64,000 nucleotides of DNA from Sphingobium sp. WTD-1 (GTDB lineage Bacteria; Pseudomonadota; Alphaproteobacteria; Sphingomonadales; Sphingomonadaceae). Made by a program: the position numbers and the translations under genes. Shown piece by piece: positions 35,201 to 46,149 of the stretch (positions within the stretch are counted from its first letter, which is position 1; the number at the start of each line of letters is the position of its first letter). The DNA lies in NCBI RefSeq assembly GCF_030128825.1, contig NZ_CP119127.1:3771501-3835500 (forward strand), in the 5' to 3' direction. The notes under the pieces were generated by a model, which saw nothing but the letters and a program-made list of their open reading frames with translations, did no database searches and was not told the origin of the DNA.

Positions 35201-36050
35201 CAAGGGCAAATACAGCGACGTTTCCGACTATGGCAAGGATGGCGCAGAAGCAGCACTCCGCGCAGCCATCGCGGACGCAATCAGTGATGGTGCAATCGTC
35301 GGTGTCAGGGCTTCCACTAATGCACTGTTGAAAGCTGGCGACGACATCGAAGCGCAGATGGAAAAGGCGCTGACCTTCGAGAACGTCTTCAAGGATTTGA
35401 AGAGCCGTCTCGATCCGGTTGGCTCTGCACTCGACGCACTCAGCTTGGAGTTCAATAACCTCACGAAGATATTCAACGAGGCAGGTGCGACCAGCGAAGA
35501 ATATGCCCAGCTAGAACAGCTTCGCACTCTCAAGCTACAGGACATCATTAAGGAACAGACTTCTGGTCTGCGCGATATCTTGGACACTCTAAACGGCGAA
35601 GCAAGCGGAAAGTCCGCTATGGCGCAGTTGACCGAGAACATGGCCGCGTTTGCTTCCTACCAGAGCGATGCACTTGCGGGCAAGCAAGTCGATCAGGACG
35701 CATATTCAACTCTTGTCGATAAAATCCTTAACAACAGTCAGTCGGTCTATGGCACGAACTCTAAGGAGTATCAGGCGCTCCTTTCGGACTTGAAGTCCAC
35801 GACCACCGGCTTCCTAACAAATGTCGAAACTGCGCTTGGCGTAGCTTCTACCGCTTCAACTTCGTCGGACGTGACTTCGGTTCTAAACAGCCAGACGAAC
35901 GCGATCACAACCAACCAGACACTACAGACCGATTACCTCGCGCAAATCCTATCCGCGATCAAGTCGGGCAATAGCGCTGGAACTGTCGTTTACACCACAA
36001 CCGGCGGAACGACTTACACGGCCATCAACGGCAAGCTGCAATATGTTTAA
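32226..36050 (+). CDS. Tail tape measure protein
   Basis: 1274 residues from GTG 32226, with AAGGAGAACCC upstream. The tape-measure domain is at about 110-260 (NNTPFSTEQSVNGFIKMRALGLETSTEIMTSFGNTSAAMGKDMTQMVEAVADATTGEFERLKEFGIKASQEG). Hydrophobic Gly-rich segments occur at about 75-120, 275-400 and 875-920. Coiled-coil regions lie at about 515-720. It sets tail length and is ejected into the cell; if about 0.15 nm per residue applies, the tail is roughly 190 nm, so a long-tailed siphovirus. Confidence 0.93.
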   Translation: MADAQAVIRINIEAAGAEAGARRVNQAIGSVGNSSRRTAAASDNQTSALGRLTRAMNDNAKAGGAVGKIMDDINGRSAAAIPVVGNLISKLMGMGPVAGIIGGVVLGIGALATVAVGAAAKVETWKANLLTMTKSTEAADAAYRELVAFGNNTPFSTEQSVNGFIKMRALGLETSTEIMTSFGNTSAAMGKDMTQMVEAVADATTGEFERLKEFGIKASQEGNKVKFTFQGVTTTVDKNASAIQKYIVGIGNTNFGGAMARQMATAQGAFSQFEDQIFNTLAAMGDGVLNKTVGKVVNAVSGGLAAITPLLSGIMDIVGGLLSVVVDVGGGLLSMWIGGTQGAGTFKSQLDGLAVAFKFLGEWVSMAGSVIGSVMGFAGDIIGMVAGGIRSAFGAAFDWLMPATQSTGQSMGESLVGILRAAQYVAGQLPNIFKVALAELKTSFMQTGAALAAALTGDFSKFSKIDLWFSRTQKVASRVIAGAGRVQQDQRGNRKWIDEAAGKSAKGNIDFAALGKDKPAADKKKSGESDAEKRAKAEKEFWETLKNEAATAELLGIKAEDHKKQLELQKILGRDLVAAELQRLTTATQLVRTNKFLADAAQAHIDAVTAAGISEEMTKKRIAGLTQDQIESERGILEFRAKAAAEGVDLQSAAYQAAEKALRTDLARVDANKLLNQQLDRAVDLADKYSASFRKAQAAKQSATDMAALEVGRANGTISDAVYKEIKEGLAQAALDTSMQFRDEFGQRIEALGDQFQGAFGSAISKLGRAIQGIATAATGKNFGGLGAIGSLVDVFGRKVDGSLNGLGKSFQSGASSFGDKLFTSSTWTKPLSSISDSFGGFKKSFGSMFSKGGDFMSGLGSVLGNAAGGAGIGSAVGSMLGLNSTGSSIGGAIGSIGGPLGSLAGSLIGGALGGLLKKAKWGTATVTNGTVTTRGNKQAYEDNASAAGNSIISTLDNIAAQLGADVGNYSVSLGQYKGKWRVSSSGRSGKLKGKYSDVSDYGKDGAEAALRAAIADAISDGAIVGVRASTNALLKAGDDIEAQMEKALTFENVFKDLKSRLDPVGSALDALSLEFNNLTKIFNEAGATSEEYAQLEQLRTLKLQDIIKEQTSGLRDILDTLNGEASGKSAMAQLTENMAAFASYQSDALAGKQVDQDAYSTLVDKILNNSQSVYGTNSKEYQALLSDLKSTTTGFLTNVETALGVASTASTSSDVTSVLNSQTNAITTNQTLQTDYLAQILSAIKSGNSAGTVVYTTTGGTTYTAINGKLQYV

Positions 36051-36060
36051 GGGAGGCGCG

Positions 36061-36066
36061 TAAATA
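36061..36066 (+). promoter_or_regulatory. TAAATA box
   Basis: TAAATA 11 nt before the ATG at 36072; no Shine-Dalgarno lies between box and start, though GGGAGG lies 5' of the box. Confidence 0.45.
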
Positions 36067-36071
36067 AGCAC

Positions 36072-36425
36072 ATGGCAATAGACGCAAACAGAGCATCTTT
36101 CATCAAGAAGGAATATCGTTGGGACGTGAAGGAAGACACTGCCGTTAAGGCGCGTGACAATACCGCTCGCGAAGAAGAGTTTTCCTGCAATGTCGATCCT
36201 ACTACCGCAAGCCAGCTAGGCCCGTTGATCCTCGCCCAGAACAACACTGCTCGCATTTTCACAGTGAGCATTGATGGCGTGATGACCCTTGAGGATTTTC
36301 TAACAGGCGTTCCCCGCTACATTCCCGTCATCCCCAAATACGGCACAGACGGCAGGACTTATCGCGTCCTGAGTTTCACCACCGATTTGAACAAGGGAAT
36401 TACAACCGCAAAGGTGCATGGATAA
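36072..36425 (+). CDS. Minor tail protein (unknown family)
   Basis: 117 residues, MAIDANRASFIKKEYRWDVKEDTAVKARDNTAREEEFSCNVDPTTASQLGPLILAQNNTARIFTVSIDG to NKGITTAKVHG. Compact and strand-rich with one Cys. The stop overlaps the next start (GGATAATGG). Its position after the tape measure suggests a distal-tail or baseplate component. No family recognised. Confidence 0.6.
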   Translation: MAIDANRASFIKKEYRWDVKEDTAVKARDNTAREEEFSCNVDPTTASQLGPLILAQNNTARIFTVSIDGVMTLEDFLTGVPRYIPVIPKYGTDGRTYRVLSFTTDLNKGITTAKVHG

Positions 36426-37189
36426 TGGCAGTCGTCATTTGTGCCCCTAGGGCTTTCACCGTTCAATCATCGAACAACAGCACAACAGCACCAGCGACCA
36501 ATCTGAATCTCGATCACCCGTCGATGGTCTGGCGCTCGTCTAACCTGTCTTCCGTGCAGATCACCGTGCAATTGCCTGCTGGCTCATGGGATACGGTCTG
36601 CCTGTCTGACACAAATCTGCGCGCCACCGATACCATTCGCATCCGTGCAGCGGCGACCGCAGCGGCGACCACCAGTGCCCCGACCTACGATAGCACCGCT
36701 CTCCCCGCTTTTAGCGGAGCGGCGAATGGCGGTGGCAATACGTCGCTGATCCTCACTCCGAGTGTCCGCACTGAGACATTTATCCGCATCGACATCACCA
36801 GCACGGGTAATCCGGCAACCTATGTGGAAGCGCGTCGTCTCATCATCGGCAAGCGCATTGAGGAAGATGGTATCGACCTGAACGCAGAGCATAGTTTCGA
36901 GGATAACAGCCAGCGCACCGAGTATCGCAATTTCGAGACTGTCGATCCCTACGACACTAAAACATCTTGGAAGTTCAGCATCGGCTACGTCAAGGAAGCA
37001 TCCTACTGGAGCAACTGGTTTCCACTGTTGCGCGATGTTGGCACTAAGAAAGGTCTGTTGTTCATTCCTGACAGCCAAAGTGTCTACTTGCAGAGCGAAG
37101 CGGTCTTTGGTCGCATCACAAGTTCAGCCAAAGGCAGTCCGGTTTCATCCGACTATTACAAGTTGGAACTCTACGTCCGAGAAATCTAA
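36425..37189 (+). CDS. Distal tail protein (probable)
   Basis: 254 residues. The first half is Thr/Ala/Ser-rich and strand-like (SSNLSSVQITVQLPAGSWDTVCLSDTNLRATDTIRIRAAATAAA). The second half, RRLIIGKRIEEDGIDLNAEHSFEDNSQRTEYRNFETVDPYDTKTSWKFSIGYVKEASYWSNWFPLLRDVGTKKGLLFIPD, resembles phage minor tail proteins placed just before the receptor-binding fibre. Assignment rests on position and the general pattern. Confidence 0.55.
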   Translation: MAVVICAPRAFTVQSSNNSTTAPATNLNLDHPSMVWRSSNLSSVQITVQLPAGSWDTVCLSDTNLRATDTIRIRAAATAAATTSAPTYDSTALPAFSGAANGGGNTSLILTPSVRTETFIRIDITSTGNPATYVEARRLIIGKRIEEDGIDLNAEHSFEDNSQRTEYRNFETVDPYDTKTSWKFSIGYVKEASYWSNWFPLLRDVGTKKGLLFIPDSQSVYLQSEAVFGRITSSAKGSPVSSDYYKLELYVREI

Positions 37190-37205
37190 GCACTGAGCCA
37201 GTCGC

Positions 37206-37211
37206 TAAATA
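37206..37211 (+). promoter_or_regulatory. TAAATA box
   Basis: TAAATA 11 nt before the fibre ATG at 37217; no Shine-Dalgarno lies between. Confidence 0.45.
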
Positions 37212-40200
37212 GCGATATGGCTACAGTGTATAACATGCTCCTTGAAGTTACGCCTCTCAACGGCGCAACCCCTAAAACCCTTCGCCTTACGAATGTGAGC
37301 GCCGACAAACTGGCGACCACTGCAAACGATCAAGCATGGCTTCCCTGCATCACCTCAATGCCTTCGCTGAGCTTTACGCTCTCAAGCGATGGTTTGCTCG
37401 ATGACCCCAAGGTCGAACGCGGCGAGATTAGCTTCTTCTGCTCTGACGACTTCACAAACCATGAGTGGAGTAGCTATGTCTGGAACGGCGCAACATACAA
37501 GGCATGGTATGGCGAGCATGGCACTGACTTCTCCAACTATCAGAAATGGGGCGAAGGCAAAGCATCGAACCTAGAGCGCGAAGGCAATATCGTTACCGTT
37601 CGCTTGCTTGGTCCAGAAGCTGACCTAACTACCAAGATACTATCAAAGACATATGCGGGCAGCGGTGGCGCAGAAGGACCGATTGGTTCAAAGGGCAACT
37701 TGAAGCCACGTTGCTTCGGCAATCCCAAGTCGGTCGAGCCTGTTGAGATTGATCCGGTCAATCTCGTCTATCAGGTTCATGGCTATGGCGCTGTCTATGC
37801 GATCCAGCCTTATGAATATGGTCTTCCACTGGATGCCACGCAATATAAGGGCAATGCCACTTCATATGCGAACCTGATCGCCGCAACCCTAAAGCCGGGT
37901 GAATATGCGACTTGCTTTGCAGAAGGCTTGTTCCGTTTCGGTGGCACTCCTACTCCAAAGATCACCGCTGACGTTTCTATGTCAGGTGGCACTACCCTGC
38001 CCGCTGTCGCTACTGCGCTGCTTCAAGCTGCTGGCGTGTCTGCCGATAAGATCGGTGATTTCTCCGCGTTCAATGCCGTTGAAACGGACCTGTATGTCAC
38101 CAGCCAGACCGAGTTCTTCGACGCGCTGCAAAAGCTGTTCAGGGATGCCGGCGGTTATGTCTTTGCGGACAAGAACGGCGTTTATCAGTGCGGCAAGTTC
38201 TATCAGTCCGCTAAAAGCGCGGTCACGCTTAATGCGGATCGCTCGACGTTTCCCCTGTTTCTGGATTGGAAAGAAGAGCCGCCAAAGGCTCCGATCTGCA
38301 AAGTCAGCTACGGTTATCAAAAATGCTGGGGCGTCCACTCGGACAGCGATGCTTCGCCAATCGTCAATGAACTGGCGGAAGCTGCTGATGAAGCGGCTCT
38401 AGCCGCACAGACTGCCCAGACGACTGCCGACAACGCGCAATCGCTGGCCAATGACGCCAAGGGCGTTGCCGACACTGCGCTTGATGCGGTCAAGGATGAC
38501 GACGGCACGGTCATCAAGTCCAAGACCATTCAGGAGAAGGTCAACGAGGCGAACGCCGATATCGCTGATCTGGTCGAGACATATGGCAGCACGGCAACCG
38601 CAGCAGCATCGGCCAATGCGGCTAAAATCTCAGAAGACGCGGCAAAGGCAGCAGCGACCACTTCTCAGACCGCGAGCAATAATGCTGCTCAGGCAAAGGC
38701 CGACGCAGAAGCAGCAGAGGCGGATGCCATTGCAGCAAAGACCGCAGCGGAGACAGCCAGGTCACAGGCCCAGACCGCAGCGACCAACGCGACCACGGCG
38801 AAGACCGCCGCTGAGACTGCAAAGACCGCTGCTGAAACGGCCAAAACAGCGGCACAGACAGCAAAGACCGACGCGGAAACCGCATTCAGCAATTCGACCA
38901 CGGCAAAAAATGCTGCCGTTGCGGCTCAGGGTGCGGCCGAAACTGCCCGCAATAATGCCCAGACCTACGCGACCAATGCCAGCAATAGCGCAACTGCTGC
39001 ATCTGGTTCGGCATCGACCGCCAGCACCAAGGCCACTGAGGCAGGAAATAGCGCGACCGCAGCACAGGCAAGCAACGTCTCTGCCACGTCTACATATAAT
39101 GACCTGCTCAACACGGTCTATAATCAGCCGTTGCTACCGTTTTCGTTTGAGGAAGGCACAAAGCACTGGACCCGTGTTCGCAATGGCGCACCTGCAACCC
39201 TAGCGACGACCACAGGCACTCAGGTCACAGATGCGGATCTCGGTCAGGCGCTACAGCTCTCCGATTGGACCTCTGCCGGAACGAATATCCTGAGCAAAGG
39301 CGCGGTCGCTGTCTCGGCGGGTCGCATCTACGAAGTGACGGTTCGCTTCAAGGTCACGGCTTCCGACGGTTCGGTCAGCTTCAACCCGATCCTCGCGACT
39401 ATGGCCGAAAACTACGTCGGCACAGATGGATCGTCAGCAGCATTCGCTTCGGGCGGTTCGTCTAGCGTCACAACCAACAATACCGTCCAGACCTTCACTG
39501 CCAAATTCGCGATCGGTGGCGGCATTGGCATCGCCTCGCTTCCATCCAATACCAAATATATCCGCCCAGGCCTTCGACTGAACTCGTCTGAAAGCGGGCT
39601 TGCTCTCGTTATCGGTGAAATTCGCCTGCTCGACGTTACCGAGCGCGAAGCATCAGCCGCGTCCGCGAATGCAGCTTCCACTTCTGCCAGCGCCGCAGCG
39701 ACCAGTGCTACCGACGCGGGCACTTCTGCATCTGCTGCCCAGACCAGTGCGACCACTGCCACCACACAGGCCGGTAAAGCATCCACGTCCGCGACCAACG
39801 CCGCGACGAGCGAGACAAACGCTAAGGGGTCGGAAAATGCGGCCAAAACGTCTCAGACAGCCGCTGCGACATCCGCAACGAACGCGGGCAACTCGGCTAC
39901 TGCCGCAGCGACATCGGCGTCCACGGCTAGCTCAAAAGCGACGGAAGCAAGTCAATCCGCATCGACCGCGACCACACAGGCTAACACTGCAACCACGAAG
40001 GCCGGTGAAGCATCGACCAGTGCGACGAATGCCGCAACCAGCGAAAGCAATGCGCTAGGGTCGAAGAACGCAGCAGCGACTTCCGCGACCAACGCCGCGA
40101 CCAGCGCCACAAATGCCGGAAATAGCGCGACGGCTGCAAGTGGCTCGGCATCGACCGCAGGCACAAAAGCCACGGAAGCGGGTAACGCGGCGACTTCTGC

Positions 40201-40792
40201 CGCAGCATCGGCGGTGTCCGCGAACTCGACCTATAACAGCACGCTCGGTGCGCTCTATGTCACTTCGCCCATTTTGCCATCGACCTTTGATGAAGGCGCG
40301 AAGCACTGGACCAACCAGCGAACCGGCAATCCAACCAGCTTAGCCGACATTCCCGGAACGGCGGTGATCGACGCCGACATGGGTCCGTCGTTGGAATTCA
40401 ACAATTGGGCCGGTGCAGGCAATAATATCCTGACCAAAGGCGTGATCGCACCAAAGCCCGGTCGCATCTATGAAGTCTCGGTTTCGTTCAAGATCACTCA
40501 GAGTGACGGCTCGGTTAGTTTCAACATAGCGTTGGGAACGATGCTATCCGGCTTCGGAACAGCAGCATCCAATTATAGATCAAGCACTATCGGTAACTAT
40601 TCGACCACCGGTTCTGTCAATGTCCTAACTGCCAAATTCTCGCTTGATACCATCTCCGGTGTGACCACCATCCCAGCCGATGTCGTGCTATTTCGCGCTG
40701 GCATTCGCCTGAACTCATCAGAGACTGCGGGATCGCTGATTTTCCGTGTTGGTGAAATTCGCATCACGGACGTTACCGAACGCGAAGCGGCT

Positions 40793-41574
40793 CTAGGCGG
40801 TGTTGACAAAAGCTTTCAGCCATAGTCGCGCGGCAGCGAGGTTGATGAAGCTCTCGAACGACAGGACGGTCTTGTCGTAGCGGGTGGCGATGCGGCGCTG
40901 CTGCTTGAGTTTGGCGAACATGCGCTCGACACGATTGCGATCCTTGTAGCGCCGGTAGTCGGGATGGGCCGGCACCTTGCGGTTGGAGCGCGGCGGGATG
41001 ACGGGCAGGATGCCTCGCATGAGCAGGTTCTCCCGGAACCTGTCGCCATCATAGCCTTTGTCGGCGAGCAGCGCCCTGGGCTTGGGCAGCGGCAGGTTCA
41101 TCAGATCGTCGGCCGCCGTATAGTCCGATGCCTCGCCGCCGGTAAGGATGAAGCCGACAGGGAGGCCCTGATTGTCACAGCGGGCGTGGATCTTGCTCGT
41201 AAAGCCGCCGCGTGATCGACCAAAAGCCTGCGCACAAGCCCCCCTTTTCCGCCCGCTGCCGAGACGTGGCCGCGAACCGTGGTGCTGTCGATCATGTGCT
41301 GCCAGTCGTCGGTGAGGCCCAGATCGACCAACGTTTGCAGCATGGCGTCCCAGACGCCTTGCTCCGCCCAGCGCCGGAACCGGACATAGACCGAGTTCCA
41401 CTTGCCATAGCGCTCGTGCATGTCGCGCCACGGGCAACCGACCCGCAGCACATGCAGCATGCCATTGAGAAAGCGCCGGTTATCGCCGGCCGGTCGGGCA
41501 TGCCTCCCACGCTCGGACGGGAGTAGCGGCCCGATCAACTCCCACTCCGCGTCCGACAAATCCCCTCGATCCAT
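40793..41574 (-). CDS. tnp: IS5-family transposase, OrfA + OrfB by -1 frameshift
   Basis: OrfA (41574 to about 41240) starts MDRGDLSDAEWELIGPLLPSERGRHARPAGDNRRFLNGMLHVLRVGCPWRDMHERYGKWNSVYVRFRRW and carries the first catalytic Asp region (MIDSTTVRGH). OrfB continues FGRSRGGFTSKIHARCDNQGLPVGFILTGGEASD, LLADKGYDGDRFREN (second Asp) and NRVERMFAKLKQQRRIATRYDK (Glu). The frames join at A4G6 (CCCCCCTTTTCC at 41239-41250), a usual slippery run. The OrfB stop TAG is completed by the target duplication and the next base, outside the IS. Confidence 0.9.
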
Positions 41575-41644
41575 GACCGCTCCCCAAAGAGCAGCCTTGA
41601 ATCAGAACACGCACCGATTGGGAATCCCTTTTGTCAACGCCGCC
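40796..41644 (-). mobile_element. IS5-family element (IS427-like), 849 bp, copy 1
   Basis: The ends are GGCGGTGTTGACAAAAG and CTTTTGTCAACGCCGCC. It is flanked by TA at 40794-40795 and 41645-41646; the original target was CTAG. It is apparently identical to the copy at 57109-57957, in the same orientation. Confidence 0.93.
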
Positions 41645-44600
41645 TAGCTTCGGCAAATGGTGCAGCGGCTAGCGCATCGGCGGCAGCAACTTCCGCTTCC
41701 ACTGCATCGACCAATGCGACGAATGCTGGAACGTCGGCCACGTCGGCGTCGAATTCCGCAAACACCGCAACCACCAAGGCAGGCGAAGCATCGACCAGCG
41801 CCAGCAATGCAGCGACCAGCGAGAGCAACGCCAACGCATCGAAGAATGCGGCTTCGACCAGTGCAACAAGTGCCGCCAATAGCGCGACTGCTGCCGGTGG
41901 TTCGGCGTCTGCAGCATCCGGCAGTGCCAGCAACGCCCAGACCAGCGCAACGAATGCGGGCAACTCGGCATCGTCGGCCGCTGCTTCGGCGGTTTTAGCT
42001 TCATCCAGCTTTGATGGCGCGAAAGTAACCGCCGCATCGCTGTTGCCATCCGACTTCATGCAAGATGGCTTGTTCTGGTCGCACACTTTTACGGGTGTGC
42101 CCGGCTCTCAAGCCGCTTTGTCCAATGCGGTCTCGTATCTCGATGTCGCCAATGTCGGTCGCGTCGCTCAAATGGGCGGTACAACCACATATCGATACAT
42201 CGCGCCGCTGGGTGCTGTCAGCGTGATCGCCGGTCGAACCTATCGCCTAACCATGTCGGTGCGCGCAACATCTGCCACTGCACCGGGCGTGCGCCTCTAC
42301 GGCATTTACCTGTCCAGTTCATATGGTCAGATTGGTCAGCCATCCACTCTGCAGACCCTTTCGGTCCAAAACCAGTGGTATAACGTAACAATCGACGTAA
42401 CCGGTGACGCAGTGATCGCGGGTAGCGGCGCTTACTTGCGACCATTGCTGCGCCTCGAACCGGGCGAAACACACACGATCCAGCTCGCATTTCTGAAAAT
42501 CGAAGATGTTACGAGCCAATTGGCCGCTGCCTCGTCTGCTTCCGCCGCCGCAACCAGCGCATCGTCGGCAGGCACGTCCGCGACCAACGCGGGGAATAGC
42601 GCGAACAGCGCAACCCAGTCCGCAAACACGGCTTCCACCAAGGCCAACGAAGCATCCAATAGCGCGACCTCGGCGGCCAATAGCGCGTCTAGCGCGTCGT
42701 CGTCCTCGACCGATGCCAGCAACAGCGCGACCGCCGCGAACTCGTCCGATGTTTCCGCGAAGCTCAGCGCGGCTTCTCAGATGCCATCGGATTTCCAGCA
42801 GGACGGCAAGTTCTGGCAGCAGGGTTTTGGCGGTCTACCGGCTGCACTAAACCCGATCACCGCCAATTCGACCTTCGCTTTCGTCAACAACAGCGATGTC
42901 GGTCGATCCATGCGCGTCACTGCAAATAGCCAGATTGACGTTGGCAATATCGGAATGATGCCGCTCCAAGCGGATCGCGTTTATCGCATCACCGCAAAGG
43001 TCCGTCAGCAGACCGGTTCTGTTTTTGCCCAGCTTCAGCTTTACCGCATTGGCGTGAATACGACCGGCAGCACGATGGGCAATGGCACAGTTCAGTCGAC
43101 TTATACTTTTACCGCGCTGAACCAGTGGGTCGAACTGACCGGCACTGTTCCGGCATCCACGACCAACGCAATGATTGCGGCTGGCGCGTCCAGCATTCGC
43201 TGCTTGCTGCGCCTCTTGGCTGCGTCATCCACGGTCACGGTCGATTATGCATTCATCCGTATTGAGGATATCACCGAAAGCACGGGTGCGGCCGGATCAG
43301 CAAGCGCAGCAGCCAATAGCGCTTCTCAGGCATCCGCAAGTCAGTCCGCTGCTGGATCGTCCGCTTCATCGGCCCAGACCAGCGCAACCAACGCGGCGAC
43401 ATCAGCGGGTCAGGCATCGACCAGTGCAAACAATGCGTCGACATCGGCCAACAATGCCGCTGGCAGCGCCAACACTGCATCGACACAGGCGACGAACGCC
43501 AGCAACTCCGCAAATGCCGCATCTGGCAGCGCGACGAGCGCCAGCAACAGCGCATCAGCGGCTAGCACGTCGGCATCGAACGCGGGCAACAGCGCATCGA
43601 CCTCAGCGGCGCAGGCTCTTTATGCTGGCAGCTATGCGACCGGCAATTTCGTCGCAAAGCCGACATTTGAAGACGGTAGCACGGGCATGTGGAATGGCTC
43701 GGTGTCCGTCACCAGTTATTCCAACGGCTCGATAGGCACGACCAAGGAACTGCGTAGTCAGGCGCGTGACGCCACCGAAGGTGCAGAGTTCATTCCGCTA
43801 CCCCAGACCAATGATCGCGTTTTTCGCATTTCGGGTTATGCGCGCTGCGGCTCATCATCTGCATATCCGGTTAACGTCGGCATTCAGGGACAATTGGCCA
43901 ACGGATCATATTCGTTCCCATATAGCCGTGCGGCTAATGCCGGTGTCACGACCTGGAGCTATTTCGAGTTTAATCTCGGCATTCCGGCAAACATCCTTCG
44001 CTTCAAGCCTTTCGTCCAATCTCAGAACGACGCCGGTCAAGCCGGGTCCGTGCATGATGCGCGTGTCGTCGGACTTCGCATTGAGGACATTACCGAAAGC
44101 AACAGCGCAGCCGGATCAGCGAGCGCAGCGGCGACCAGTGCGTCTAACGCCCAGACCAGCGCCACAAATGCAGGCAATTCAGCCTCGTCGGCTAGTGGCT
44201 CGGCCAACACGGCAGCGACACAAGCGAATAATGCCTCAAATAGCGCCAGCGCGGCTGCTGGTAGCGCATCGAGTGCCGCGACCCATTCGTCTAACGCTGG
44301 ATCATCCGCAACATCGGCAAGCAATTCCGCAAACACGGCATCGACCAAAGCCAATGAAGCATCATCCAGTGCAAGCGCGGCATCTGGTTCGGCCGCGACG
44401 GCATCCAGCGCAGCATCGACGGCTACCACCCAAGCAAATCTGACCGCTCAGTATAGCACTGGCGGCGGCAATCTCCTGACCAACACGGAATTTGCGGTGG
44501 ACACTTCCGGCTGGTGGACCGGCATCAACAGTCAGTCGAATGTCGTGTTTCCCATCAACGGCGGTGGCAACGACTGGCATCCGCAATATGTGAACGCGAT

Positions 44601-45838
44601 AAGCATTTATCAGCAGAACAGCAGCAGTTCGGGAAGTTCCGACTGGATGCAGGACATCACGATCCAGCCAAGCAAATGGTACGATGTTTCGGTCCAAGTC
44701 GCAGCGCATCGCTGTCAGGTGCAAGTCTATCTTCAGTTCCAGAATGCGTCTGGCGGTGCAGTTTCAACTCCATCGTCTGGCGCCCTAACTCCGCTTAGCG
44801 GCGGCATTAGCATGGGCAACTGGACGCAGGTCGGCTTCAAGGGGCAAGCCCCTTCCGATGCTGTGAAGGCCCGTTTGTATCTTCGCAAATTCGGAACGCT
44901 CAGCAATCAATCTGATAGCTGGGCATGGTTCATGCGCCCGCAAGTGCGCGAGACATTCGCAAATGCTCCGACGCCTTGCAGCTACTCGCCCGGCAACGGC
45001 AGCGCAGTGGCGACCACTCAGCAGGCATCCATCAATAGCGCACAGACTGCAATCGCCACCGCAAACTCGTCCATCGCGAGCCTGAACAATAGCGTCTCGA
45101 CGCTGAATTCCTCCGTGAGCGTCCAGCAGACCGCAATCAACAATCTGAACGGCAAAACCGCTGCCTATTGGCAGGTCAATGCCGTGTCGGGTGGTCGCGC
45201 ACAGTTGACGGTCTTCGCTGATAGCAACGGCGGTGGAGGCGTCGATATTGTGGGCGATCTTCGCATTTCCGGTAACGCGATGATCGGTGGCACGATCAAC
45301 CCGGAAGCGCTGGCTCTACAGCGTTTCGTGAAGCGTATTGGCCCTGTGACAGTGGCGGGCAATCCTGGTGCTACGATGTATTCCGGCAGCCTTGGTCAAA
45401 CCACTGGCTACGGCAGCTACCTGCTGGAAGGCAATCTCTCGTTCACTTATCTGACCGGCAGACAGACGAGCACGCAGAGCGGAAAGCCATATTACATCGA
45501 CTATCTCCAAGACGGCGGCCTGACTATCTACATCAAGAAGAATGGCGTTCTTCTCGCAAGTGCTTCGTGGACCGGCGCGGCTCAGAGCACCTACGCTTCG
45601 CGTTCGTTCTCTGCTGCGCTCACAACGAACTTCGACGGCCCTGACCCGGACACGTTCACCGGTGACGTGACTATCGAAGTTGTCCCGTTCAAGGGCAACA
45701 CCGATACCGGAATGGTCAATCAGGGCGACTACTACACGCGTCAGATCAGCGGCAATTACTTGAACTTCTCGATCAACAATCTGCGGCTGAAATGGACGTT
45801 CATCTAATCCGATAATTACAAGAAAGAGAGGAATATCT

Positions 45839-46090
45839 ATGAACCAATACGCAAATCCAAACCTAACACAGCGCCAGCAGGTTGAAGCCAGCCTTGAAGC
45901 AATCGAACTAAGGATGACCGCTGTCGATGAAATGATGGAAGACGCTACTGCGGCTACCGACACGGCACTCGACTATGTGACTGCTCAAGTAATTGCTCAG
46001 CATGTGAGCATTCTCAACGGCAGCAAAATCCAGCTTGAACAAGAGCGCCAGCGCCTAGCTAACATCATTGCAGTCTGGGACGCAGCCTAA
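45839..46090 (+). CDS. Small phage protein downstream of the fibre
   Basis: 83 residues with AGAGAGGAATA upstream. MNQYANPNLTQRQQVEASLEAIELRMTAVDEMMEDATAATDTALDYVTAQVIAQHVSILNGSKIQLEQERQRLANIIAVWDAA is almost wholly helical, a likely coiled coil. It lies between the fibre and the holin-like genes and could be a fibre-assembly factor. Not recognised. Confidence 0.6.
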   Translation: MNQYANPNLTQRQQVEASLEAIELRMTAVDEMMEDATAATDTALDYVTAQVIAQHVSILNGSKIQLEQERQRLANIIAVWDAA

Positions 46091-46149
46091 CTAAGTTGCC
46101 GGGGGTTCATTCTCCCGGCACTACCATGAGTATCTGACGACCATTCCTC

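Larger units (their letters stand above)
37217..45807 (+). pseudogene. Giant modular tail-fibre gene split by an IS5-family element
   Basis: Two halves, 37217-40795 and 41647-45807. Removing the 849 bp IS and one TA leaves 7740 nt, 2580 codons without a stop, and a seamless join TEREAAL-ASANGAAAS that matches TEREASAASANAASTS found after the preceding module. The N-terminal 390 residues look like a tail-hub/tip domain. Six modules of about 165 residues follow, each opening like PFSFEEGTKHWTRVRNG, PSDFMQDGLFWSHTF or NTEFAVDTSGWWTG and closing with IEDITE or VTERE. They resemble carbohydrate-binding jelly rolls and are separated by Ala/Ser/Thr-rich stalks. The C-terminus ends in a coiled coil and a beta-rich tip. 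It probably binds the host surface. As it stands, only residues 1-1193 plus ten IS-encoded codons are made. Confidence 0.88.

Noticed and set aside
39412..44429. Long minus-strand open frames opposite the fibre gene (Ala/Val-rich products)
   Set aside because: They are shadows of GCN-rich codons on the plus strand; no ribosome sites and no recognisable proteins.
38600..44450. Many short repeats in the fibre gene that could be read as a CRISPR or satellite array
   Set aside because: They are Ala/Ser/Thr codon repeats in one long open frame, without constant repeat length or unique spacers.
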